Assembly: GCA_947373495.1 (NCBI GenBank)
Contig: CANBXZ010000004.1
Location: 1 to 63,243 of the forward strand
Reading direction: 5' to 3'
DNA: 63,243 bases
From: Acetobacteraceae bacterium
Lineage (GTDB): Bacteria; Pseudomonadota; Alphaproteobacteria; Acetobacterales; Acetobacteraceae
Below the pieces are notes generated by a model. That model did not search any database. It was not told where the DNA came from and was given only the letters and a program-made list of their open reading frames with translations. How positions within the stretch are numbered: position 1 is the first letter of the stretch; every line of letters starts with the position of its first letter. Positions 34,166 to 41,103 of the stretch are shown piece by piece. A program made the position numbers and the translations under genes.

Positions 34166-34822
34166 GTGCTGACCATCTATGGCGTCTATCGCAGCCGCGC
34201 CTCACGCAATATCTGGCTGGCCCATGAGGCCGGCCTGCCGTTCCGCCACGTGCCGGTGATCCAGGCCTATCGCCTGGCCAATCCGGAGGCGCCCGATGCG
34301 CCGCTGCACACCCGCTCCCCGGCCTTCCTGGCGGTGAACCCGAACGGTCATATCCCCTCGGTGGAGGATGGCGGGCTGGCGCTGCACGAAAGCCTGGCCA
34401 TCAACCTGTACCTGGCGCGGAAATACGGCGGCGCATTGGGGCCGGCCGATGCGGCGGAGGATGGCCTGCTGGGCATGTGGGCGCTGTGGGCCGCCACCGA
34501 GGTGGAGCCGCATTCGATCCAGGTGCTGTACCACCGCGCCGGCAAGCCGCCGGCGGAACGCGACGCCGCGGTGGCCGAGGCCGCCATCGCCGCGCTGCGC
34601 GCCCCCTTCGCGGTGCTGGACCAGGCGCTGGCGGCCACCGGCTGGCTGGTGGGTGGGCGCTTCACCGTGGCGGATATCAACGTCTCCGAGGTGGTGCGCT
34701 ACGCCCTGCCGGCGCCCGAACTGTTCGAGGGGCTGCCGGCGCTGCGTGGCTGGCTCACCACCTGCCACGCCCGCCCGGCCTTCCAGCGCATGATGGCCGA
34801 GCGGGAGTTGGAGCCGGCCTGA
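34166..34822 (+). CDS. Glutathione S-transferase family protein
   Basis: A 218-residue protein with a thioredoxin-fold N-terminal domain (SRASRNIWLAHEAGLPFRHVPV) and the glutathione-binding block NPNGHIPSVEDGGLALHESLAINLYLARKYG, including the cis-proline and ES motif. The C-terminal helical domain has GGRFTVADINVSEVVRYA, the GST capping box. The GTG start at 34166 is preferred because AGGAG lies about eight bases upstream and the fold starts immediately (LTIYGVYRS). Likely cytosolic detoxification or redox role; substrate unknown. Confidence 0.9.
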   Translation: MLTIYGVYRSRASRNIWLAHEAGLPFRHVPVIQAYRLANPEAPDAPLHTRSPAFLAVNPNGHIPSVEDGGLALHESLAINLYLARKYGGALGPADAAEDGLLGMWALWAATEVEPHSIQVLYHRAGKPPAERDAAVAEAAIAALRAPFAVLDQALAATGWLVGGRFTVADINVSEVVRYALPAPELFEGLPALRGWLTTCHARPAFQRMMAERELEPA

Positions 34823-34870
34823 ACCGCCCCGCCAGGGCCACCCCGACTGGGCTGCGCCCGGGTCATGCCC

Positions 34871-34932
34871 CTGGCTCGTACCCCTGGGTTGCGCCAGCCT
34901 GGGTCGTGCCGGGCCTGGGTGGCCGGCCTGGG
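34871..34932. repeat. Degenerate short tandem repeats around CCTGGG
   Basis: In the 178-bp gap between convergent genes, CTGG(G) recurs at 34871, 34884, 34899, 34915 and 34928, spaced 13-16 bp apart, in units such as GCCTGGGTCGTGCCG and GCCTGGGTGGCCG. No gene or clear terminator is visible. The units resemble the complement of the 15-bp repeat in the HlyD gene tail. Confidence 0.5.
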
Positions 34933-35000
34933 ATTCGCCGGTCGGCCGGGGCATGTTCCGCTCACCTTGGTGCGCAAAAGCGGCCCCGCCAACCCGCGCC

Positions 35001-35915
35001 CTATTGCTGGAAGTTCAGCCGCAGCCCCGGCTCCGGCCATTGCATCTGCGCCAGTTCGCCCACGCCGGACAGGGTGATGCTGGCGGTGCGCATGTCCGGC
35101 CCGCCGAAGCAGATATTGGTCGGGTGGGTGCAGGGCATCGCCACCTGGTGCAGCACCCGGCCATCGGGCGCGAAGGTGGTGATCTGCCCGGTCACCAGCG
35201 TGGCCACGGCGATATTGCCGGAAGCCAGCACCGCCAGGCTGTCGAAGCGGGAGAAGGTCGGCAGCCCGCCGAGGAAGCGCCCGCCATGCGGCGAGGGCGC
35301 CGGCGCCGGCTTCAGCACGCCGGGAGAGGCCAGGTCGAAGGCCCAGAGCCGGGCGGATTCGGTATCGGCCACGTAGATGGTCTGCTCATCCGGCGACAGG
35401 CCAACGCCATTGGCGCTGAGGATCGGGTAGGCCAGTGTCTGCACCGCGCCGCCGCCCGGGGCCACGTAGTACAGCCCGCCATGGTCGCGGCTGTGCGGGT
35501 AGCGCTTGCCCAGGTCGGTGAAGTAGTAGCCGCCATGGCGGTCGAACACGATGTCGTTCGGGGCGGAAAGCTTGTGGTCGCTGGCCTGGGTGAACAGGGT
35601 CTCCCGCGCGCCGCTCACCGGGTCTACCCGCTGGATGCTGCCGCTGACATAGTCCGCCGAAGGCCCCTGGCCGGCGAAGTGGCCGGGAATGTAGCGGGCG
35701 CCGCCATTGTTGCAGCAGTACAGCGCGCCGTCGGGGCCCATCGCCAGGCCGTTCGGGCCGCCGGCGGGCTGGCCCAGCCGGGTTACCGTGCCATCGGCCG
35801 CCACGCGGGTGACCCAGCCGCCATTGATCTCCACCAGGATGACCGAACCATCGGCCATCGCCACCGGGCCTTCCGGAAAGCCCAGTCCCTTCGCCACGAT
35901 GCGGATCTCGCTCAT
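35001..35915 (-). CDS. SMP-30/gluconolactonase-like beta-propeller hydrolase
   Basis: A 304-residue six-bladed propeller. The N-terminal metal ligand is in GLGFPEGPVAMADGSVILVEI, the conserved asparagines are in AGGPNGLAMGPDGALYCCNNGG and SAPNDIVFDRHGGYYFTDLGK, and the late aspartate is in LSPDEQTIYVADTESARLWAF. These give the divalent-metal site typical of sugar-lactone hydrolases. ATG 35915 follows a purine-rich AAGGGGGA. The gene is divergent from the RiPP locus, with 326 bp between them, and is probably not part of it. Confidence 0.92.
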   Translation of the reverse strand: MSEIRIVAKGLGFPEGPVAMADGSVILVEINGGWVTRVAADGTVTRLGQPAGGPNGLAMGPDGALYCCNNGGARYIPGHFAGQGPSADYVSGSIQRVDPVSGARETLFTQASDHKLSAPNDIVFDRHGGYYFTDLGKRYPHSRDHGGLYYVAPGGGAVQTLAYPILSANGVGLSPDEQTIYVADTESARLWAFDLASPGVLKPAPAPSPHGGRFLGGLPTFSRFDSLAVLASGNIAVATLVTGQITTFAPDGRVLHQVAMPCTHPTNICFGGPDMRTASITLSGVGELAQMQWPEPGLRLNFQQ

Positions 35916-36241
35916 GGTCGTTCCCCCTTGCCGTTTGCCCGGCCATGGTGGCCGGAACCGGCAGGCGGTCAAGCCGGCGTCGCCCGAGTGGTCACGCAAT
36001 GTTGAGCAGCGCCTGGCGCCAAGGGCCGGGCCAAGCGCCGCCCCTTGGGAAACCCCATGGGAACCCCTTGGACAACCCTGGGCAGGGTAACGGATTGACG
36101 GGGAAGAATTGGAATACCTAAAAGACGGAAGCGTTTCGGGGGCATTGTCGCCACCGGCCGCCCGCCGCCCTGCCTCGAACCATCGCAATGGCTGTCCCGC
36201 CGCCCAAATCAATGACTGCCAACCCACGCAAGGAGAGCAGC
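35916..36241. other. Intergenic region between the SMP-30 gene and the RiPP precursor gene
   Basis: This 326-bp gap has no gene. From 36042 to about 36087 it holds four imperfect 11-13-bp units based on CCnTGGGAACC. A patch that is AT-rich for this genome follows at about 36090-36130 and contains the best promoter candidate. Just before the precursor gene, AAGGAGAGCAGC gives a strong ribosome-binding site. Confidence 0.6.
36095..36124 (+). promoter_or_regulatory. Candidate promoter of the RiPP precursor gene
   Basis: TTGACG (36095-36100) is separated by 18 bp from TAAAAG (36119-36124), within the most AT-rich stretch of the gap. It lies about 120 bp upstream of the precursor start. The -10 match is imperfect. 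Confidence 0.4.
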
Positions 36242-36433
36242 ATGCCCGACGATCCCAAGGCCGAGGACAACACCATGATCCGCAAGATCAAGTCCGAGAA
36301 CGAGCTGGACCAGATCGACGACAGCATTCTCGACCAGGTGTCCGGCGGCATGAAGCGCAATGTCGGCAAGGACGAGGAGGAGGAGGAGCCGGAAGTGCTG
36401 CCGATCTTCGACCCGACGACCATCTTCGAATAA
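36242..36433 (+). CDS. RiPP precursor peptide with double-glycine leader and acidic core
   Basis: A 63-residue peptide. Residues 1-36 form a leader ending ELDQIDDSILDQVSGG, a textbook double-glycine processing site. The 27-residue core starts MKRNVGKD, continues with five glutamates (45-49), and ends VLPIFDPTTIFE. It has nine acidic residues, two lysines, two adjacent threonines and no cysteine or serine, so lanthionine, thioether or disulfide chemistry is excluded, while ester or amide links between Thr/Lys and Asp/Glu are possible. AAGGAG six bases upstream fixes ATG 36242; the longer in-frame ATG at 36188 lacks this. An ATP-grasp gene follows after 135 bp, then a C39-peptidase exporter that should cut after Gly36. 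The function of the final product is unknown. Confidence 0.85.
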   Translation: MPDDPKAEDNTMIRKIKSENELDQIDDSILDQVSGGMKRNVGKDEEEEEPEVLPIFDPTTIFE

Positions 36434-36568
36434 CCCGCGGACCACGGGCGGCGCCATGCCGCGCAGGCTGCTTCTCAACCCAGGGTTGCCATTCGGCAGC
36501 GTGATCTACAGGGCCGACAGGGCGCCCCCGCCGCGCCACGCGCCGGGGCCCGCCTGCCCGGGGGTACC

Positions 36569-37645
36569 ATGACCATGCGGCCTGCGCTGCTGACGCCGCA
36601 CGAACACGCGGCCCTGCTGCCCGCCGGGCGGGTGACCGAAGCCGAGGTGGACGCGCTGGTGGCCGCCATGCGCCGCCTGGGCAGCCGTCAGGTGGAACGC
36701 GCCGAGGCCGCCACCGGCTCCACCAACTGGCGCGACTGGCACCCGCTGACCATGCGGCTGATGCTGCGCTTCGCCCGGGTGCTGGACATGTGGGCCGACC
36801 CGCGGGTGGCCCAGCTGAACGACAAGGTCGCCTTCGTCGAGCTGATGCGCGGCCTGGGCTATTATGCGCCGGAGACCATTCTGGTGCCGGCCGGCCCCTT
36901 CGACCCGGCAGCGCTGCGCCAGCGCCTGCTGGAGGGTGGCTGGACGGAATGGCTGCTGAAGCCGAAGGACGGCTCCAAGGGCATTGGCCTGGTGCGCACC
37001 TCCCGCGTGGAGGAGGTGCTGGAATACCTGCTGTTCACCCCCAACGACTACCTGGTGCAGCCCAGCCTGCCGGTGGTGCGGGACTTCCGCTACATGGTCT
37101 ACACCGACACCGCCGGGCGGCAGTGGCGGGTGGTGTACGACAAGCGCTGCCCGTCCTTCGTTTCCGATGGCCGGCCGCTGTACCAGCAGGTGATGGACCG
37201 CAAGGCGCAGCTGGGCGCGCGCGGGCTGGCGGCGCTGCGCGACCGCTACCGGCACCGGGTGTGGGACGTGGTGCCGCCGGGCGAGCGGCTGTTCATCACC
37301 CTCAGCGGCAACATGGCCCAGGGCGCCGAGTACATGGCGCTGACCGCGACCGAGACCGCCAACATCGACCGCTTCATGACCCGGGTGCGCGGTGAGATGG
37401 CCGCGGCCTGTGGCCGGCCCTTCAGCTATTTCTGCGTCGACCTGGGCGCGCGCGAGATGGACCTGCTGGCGCAGCCCTATGACTATGAGGCGCTGCGGCG
37501 GCGCATGGTGTTCTTCGAATACCAGTTCTTCGCCAATGTCGTCATCGACAGCGGGGCGATGGACCCGCTGGAATTCTATCACCGCATGAAGGCGATGTAT
37601 GTGCGGGACGCCCTGGTGCGCGCCGCCAGCCATGCCGCAGCCTGA
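36569..37645 (+). CDS. Stand-alone ATP-grasp ligase, putative RiPP-modifying enzyme
   Basis: A 358-residue protein. The pre-ATP-grasp part has LNDKVAFVELMRGLGYYAPET (about 83-103). The nucleotide-binding core is WLLKPKDGSKGIGL (Lys131, Lys133 and a glycine-rich loop), followed by DYLVQPSLPVV and RDFRYMVYT. Metal ligands are probably Asp291 (FCVDLG) and Glu317, Gln319 and Asn323 in FFEYQFFAN. ATP-grasp enzymes activate carboxylates as acyl phosphates and join them to amines, alcohols or thiols. Placed between an acidic precursor and its exporter, it most likely modifies the core. It is not obviously a microviridin-type MdnB/MdnC ligase. A sugar- or amino-acid-ligase role is the alternative. 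Ten bases separate it from the HlyD gene. Confidence 0.8.
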   Translation: MTMRPALLTPHEHAALLPAGRVTEAEVDALVAAMRRLGSRQVERAEAATGSTNWRDWHPLTMRLMLRFARVLDMWADPRVAQLNDKVAFVELMRGLGYYAPETILVPAGPFDPAALRQRLLEGGWTEWLLKPKDGSKGIGLVRTSRVEEVLEYLLFTPNDYLVQPSLPVVRDFRYMVYTDTAGRQWRVVYDKRCPSFVSDGRPLYQQVMDRKAQLGARGLAALRDRYRHRVWDVVPPGERLFITLSGNMAQGAEYMALTATETANIDRFMTRVRGEMAAACGRPFSYFCVDLGAREMDLLAQPYDYEALRRRMVFFEYQFFANVVIDSGAMDPLEFYHRMKAMYVRDALVRAASHAAA

Positions 37646-37654
37646 GGCCCGGCG

Positions 37655-38926
37655 ATGAGCGCACAGACCGAGCCCAACAAGCTGTACCGGCAGACCGCGC
37701 TGGACAAGCTGGCTTCCCCCGAACAGCTGGACGAGCTGGTGACGGTGGCCGACGTGAAGGGCTGGATCGCGGCGCTGGGGCTGGGGCTGGTGCTGGCCGC
37801 CTTCCTGGCCTGGGGCTTCCTCGGCACCATCCGCACCGAGGTGGAGGCCGCCGGCATATTGGTGAGCGAGAGTGGCCGGGTCATCGGCGCGCTGGCGCCC
37901 GCGGCCGGCACGGTGGACCAGCTGAAGGTGAAGCCGGGCGACACGGTGACGCGCGGCCAGGTCATCGCCACGCTGAACCAGGACGAGGCCGAGCTGAAGC
38001 TGCGCAACGCCGAGGCCGCGGCCGAGGAGCAGCGCGCCGAGCTGACCCGCCGGCAGGAGGACCTGGCCCGCCAGGACGCCGCCATGCTGAGCAACACCGA
38101 GGAACGCCGCCGCGCCTACCGCGAGATCATCAGCCTGACCACCGAGCGCATGGCCCGGTTGCAGGTGCAGTTGCGCGGCCGCGAGGGGCTGCGGCGGGAA
38201 AGCCTGGTCTCGGAGGACCAGGTCGAGGAAGTGCGGGTCAACATCTCCCAGGCGCGGCAGGACATCAGCGAGAACCGCGCCAAGTTGGCCGAGCTGGACA
38301 CCACGCTGCTGCAATTCCAGGCCCAGGCCGAACGCGACCTGGCCGAGGCCCGCCGCGCCGCCGCCGAGGCCGAGCGCCTGGTGGCGGAGCTGAAGCTGAC
38401 GCTGGAGAACGCCCAGCAGGTGGTGGCCCCCACCACCGGCCGGGTGACCGAACTGGCGGTGGCGGAGGGCCAGCTGCTGGCCATCAACGCGCTGGTGCTG
38501 AACGTGGAAACCGAGGGCCGCCGGTTGCAGGCGGTGGTGTACGTGCCGACCGAGCACGGCAAGAAGGTGGTCGCCGGCCTGGCCGCGCGGCTGGCACCCT
38601 CCACGGTGCGGAAGGAGGAATATGGCACGCTGCTGGGTGCGGTGGCCGATGTCTCGGCCTTTCCGTCCAGCCCGCAGGGCATGCTGGCACAGTTGCAGAA
38701 CCAGAACCTGGTCAACGCCTTCGCCGGCGCCGGCGCGCCGTATGAAACCCGCATCGACCTGACCCCGGCCACCACCGCCACCGGCTATGCCTGGACCTCG
38801 GGCGCCGGGCCGCTGCTGGAGCTGACCAGCGGCACCACGCTGCGCGCCTGGATCACGGTGCGGGAAGAAGCGCCGTTCAACCTCATCCTGCCCTTCGCCC
38901 AGCGGCTGGCCGGCGCCGGCCGATGA
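37655..38926 (+). CDS. HlyD-type adaptor of an NHLM bacteriocin export system
   Basis: A 423-residue membrane fusion protein. A cytoplasmic N-terminus (LYRQTALDKLASPEQLDELVTV) precedes a single membrane helix (about 37-58). The PEQLDELVTV stretch is characteristic of NHLM-type adaptors. A lipoyl half (GTVDQLKVKPGDTVTRGQVIATL), a long coiled coil (about 105-255) and a beta-rich C-terminal domain follow. It would bridge ABC1/ABC2 to the outer membrane. Its stop overlaps the ABC1 start (ATGA). Confidence 0.9.
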   Translation: MSAQTEPNKLYRQTALDKLASPEQLDELVTVADVKGWIAALGLGLVLAAFLAWGFLGTIRTEVEAAGILVSESGRVIGALAPAAGTVDQLKVKPGDTVTRGQVIATLNQDEAELKLRNAEAAAEEQRAELTRRQEDLARQDAAMLSNTEERRRAYREIISLTTERMARLQVQLRGREGLRRESLVSEDQVEEVRVNISQARQDISENRAKLAELDTTLLQFQAQAERDLAEARRAAAEAERLVAELKLTLENAQQVVAPTTGRVTELAVAEGQLLAINALVLNVETEGRRLQAVVYVPTEHGKKVVAGLAARLAPSTVRKEEYGTLLGAVADVSAFPSSPQGMLAQLQNQNLVNAFAGAGAPYETRIDLTPATTATGYAWTSGAGPLLELTSGTTLRAWITVREEAPFNLILPFAQRLAGAGR

Positions 38927-41103
38927 AGCCACCGCGCTGGCTGCGCAAGCTGTGGCAACGGCGACGCACCCCCACCATCCTGCAGATGGCCGCGGTGGAA
39001 TGCGGCGCCGCGGCGCTGGCCATGGTGCTGGCCTTCCATGGCCGCTGGGTGCCGCTGGAGGAATTGCGCATCCTGTGCGGGGTCAGCCGGGATGGCAGCA
39101 AGGCGTCCAACATCCTGAAGGCGGCGCGGTCCTTCGGCATGGTGGCCAAGGGCTTCCGCAAGGAACCGGAGGGCCTGCCCGACCTGCCGATGCCCTCCAT
39201 CATCCACTGGAACTTCAACCACTACGTGGTGTTCGAGGGCTTTCGCGGCGACTACGCCCTCATCAACGACCCGGCGCGCGGCCGCCGCCGCTACCGCAAG
39301 GCGGAGTTCAGCCAGCACTTCACCGGCGTGGTGCTGGCGCTGACGCCCGGGGAGGACTTCACCCCCGCCGGCCACCGGCCGCAGCCCTTGCGGGAGATTT
39401 TGCGCCTGCTGCGCAACTCCCGTTCCGCCGTGGCGCTGGTGTGCGCCTTCAGCCTGATGCTGGTGGTGCCGGGGCTGCTGATCCCGGGGCTTTCCAAGCT
39501 GTTCGTCGACAAGGTGCTGCTGCAGCGGTTGCAGGACTGGCTGCTGCCGCTCTGCGCCGTGGTGGTGGCGGCGGGCGCGCTGCGGGCGCTGGTGGTGCAT
39601 CTGCAACAGAAGTACCTGCTGCGGCTGGAAGGCAAGCTGGCGGCGGTGCTGTCGGCCCGGGTGATGGGCAGCCTGATGGCGCAGTCCCTCGCCTTCTTCA
39701 ACCAGCGCTATGCCGGCGAACTCGCCACCCGCGTCGCCTGCGCCGACCGCGTCTCCTCCCTGCTGTCGGGCGAGGTGGCGACCACCGCGTTCAACATGAT
39801 CGCGGTGCTGGTCTATGCCGTGGCGATGGCGATCTTCGACCCCATCGTGGCCGCGGTGGCGTTGCTGGTGCCGCTGACCAACCTGCTGCTGCTGCGCCTG
39901 CTGCGGCGCCGCGCGGTGGAACTGAACCGCGCCATCTCGCTGGACCAGGGCCGCATGACCGGCGCCGCCATCGGCGCCATCGTCGGCATCGAGACCATCA
40001 AGGTCTCCGGCGGCGAGGGTGAGGCGTTTGCCCGCTGGGCCGGCTACCACGCCCGCACCATGGCCGGGCAACAGGCGCTGGGGCTGCTGAACGGCGTGGT
40101 TGGCGTTGCGCCCTCGCTGCTGGGGGCCATCGGCAGTTGCGCGGTGCTGGTGGTGGGCGGCTACCGGGTGATCGATGGCGAGTTGACCATCGGCTCGCTG
40201 CTGGCGCTGCAACTGCTCATGGCCAATTTCGTCGGCCCCTTCGCCCAGTTGGTGGCGTTGGTGGAACGCGCCCGCCAGGCGCAGGGCGACCTGAACCGCA
40301 TCAATGATTTGCTGGCCGGCGCGCCCCCGGCTGCCACCCCCGCATTGGCCGGCCCGGCCTTGCCGGAACAGGCGCGGCTGGACGGCAGGGTGGAGTTCCG
40401 CGACATCAGCTTCGGCTACAGCCCGGCCGACCCGCCCTTGGTGCAGGGCTTCAACCTGGTGCTGGAACCAGGCATGCGGGTGGCGCTGGTGGGCGGCTCG
40501 GGCAGTGGCAAGTCCACCATCGGCCGGCTGATGTGCGGCCTGCTGGAGCCCTGGACAGGGGAGATTCTGGTGGATGGCCGGCCGTTGCACAGCATTCCGC
40601 CGGCGCTGCGGGCGGCTTCCCTGGCCTATGTGGACCAGGACATCTTCCTGTTCGCCGGCACGGTGCGGGACAACCTGACCCTGTGGGACCGCACCCAGCC
40701 CGAAGCCGCGCTGGTGGACGCGCTGAAGGACGCCGAGATCCACGCCGAGGTGGCGGTGCGCCCGGGTGGGCTGGACACGCTGGTGGCCGAAGGCGGCGCC
40801 AACTTCTCCGGCGGCCAGCGCCAGCGGCTGGAGATTGCCCGCGCCCTGGTCGGCAGCCCCTCCGCCCTGGTGCTGGACGAAGCCACCGCCGCGCTGGACC
40901 CGGTGACCGAACAGCGCATCGACGAAGGCATCCGCCGCCGTGGCTGCACCAGCCTCATCATCGCCCATCGGCTCTCCACCGTGCGCGACGCCGACCAGAT
41001 CGTGGTGCTGAACCGCGGCCAGGTGGTGGAACGCGGCACCCACCCGGAACTGATGGCGGCCGGCGGCACCTATGCCGGGCTGTTCGCCGGGGCCACGCCA
41101 TGA
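38923..41103 (+). CDS. NHLM-type peptidase-containing ABC transporter (ABC1)
   Basis: A 726-residue bifunctional protein. The N-terminal C39 peptidase has an intact catalytic set: Gln21, Cys27 (QMAAVECGAAALAMVL), His100 (HWNFNHYVVFEGF) and Asp116 (LINDPARGRR). Six membrane helices follow (about 160-450). The nucleotide-binding domain has Walker A GGSGSGKST (about 524-532), signature FSGGQRQRLEIARAL (about 628), Walker B LVLDEATAALD and the H-loop IIAHRLSTVRD. It should cleave the precursor leader after the Gly-Gly and export the core. Overlaps both neighbours by four bases. Confidence 0.93.
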   Translation: MKPPRWLRKLWQRRRTPTILQMAAVECGAAALAMVLAFHGRWVPLEELRILCGVSRDGSKASNILKAARSFGMVAKGFRKEPEGLPDLPMPSIIHWNFNHYVVFEGFRGDYALINDPARGRRRYRKAEFSQHFTGVVLALTPGEDFTPAGHRPQPLREILRLLRNSRSAVALVCAFSLMLVVPGLLIPGLSKLFVDKVLLQRLQDWLLPLCAVVVAAGALRALVVHLQQKYLLRLEGKLAAVLSARVMGSLMAQSLAFFNQRYAGELATRVACADRVSSLLSGEVATTAFNMIAVLVYAVAMAIFDPIVAAVALLVPLTNLLLLRLLRRRAVELNRAISLDQGRMTGAAIGAIVGIETIKVSGGEGEAFARWAGYHARTMAGQQALGLLNGVVGVAPSLLGAIGSCAVLVVGGYRVIDGELTIGSLLALQLLMANFVGPFAQLVALVERARQAQGDLNRINDLLAGAPPAATPALAGPALPEQARLDGRVEFRDISFGYSPADPPLVQGFNLVLEPGMRVALVGGSGSGKSTIGRLMCGLLEPWTGEILVDGRPLHSIPPALRAASLAYVDQDIFLFAGTVRDNLTLWDRTQPEAALVDALKDAEIHAEVAVRPGGLDTLVAEGGANFSGGQRQRLEIARALVGSPSALVLDEATAALDPVTEQRIDEGIRRRGCTSLIIAHRLSTVRDADQIVVLNRGQVVERGTHPELMAAGGTYAGLFAGATP

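Noticed and set aside
36188-36241. An earlier in-frame start for the RiPP precursor
   Set aside because: The extension (MAVPPPKSMTANPRKESS) reads through the ribosome-binding site AAGGAG, which is correctly placed for ATG 36242, and is unlike a leader peptide.
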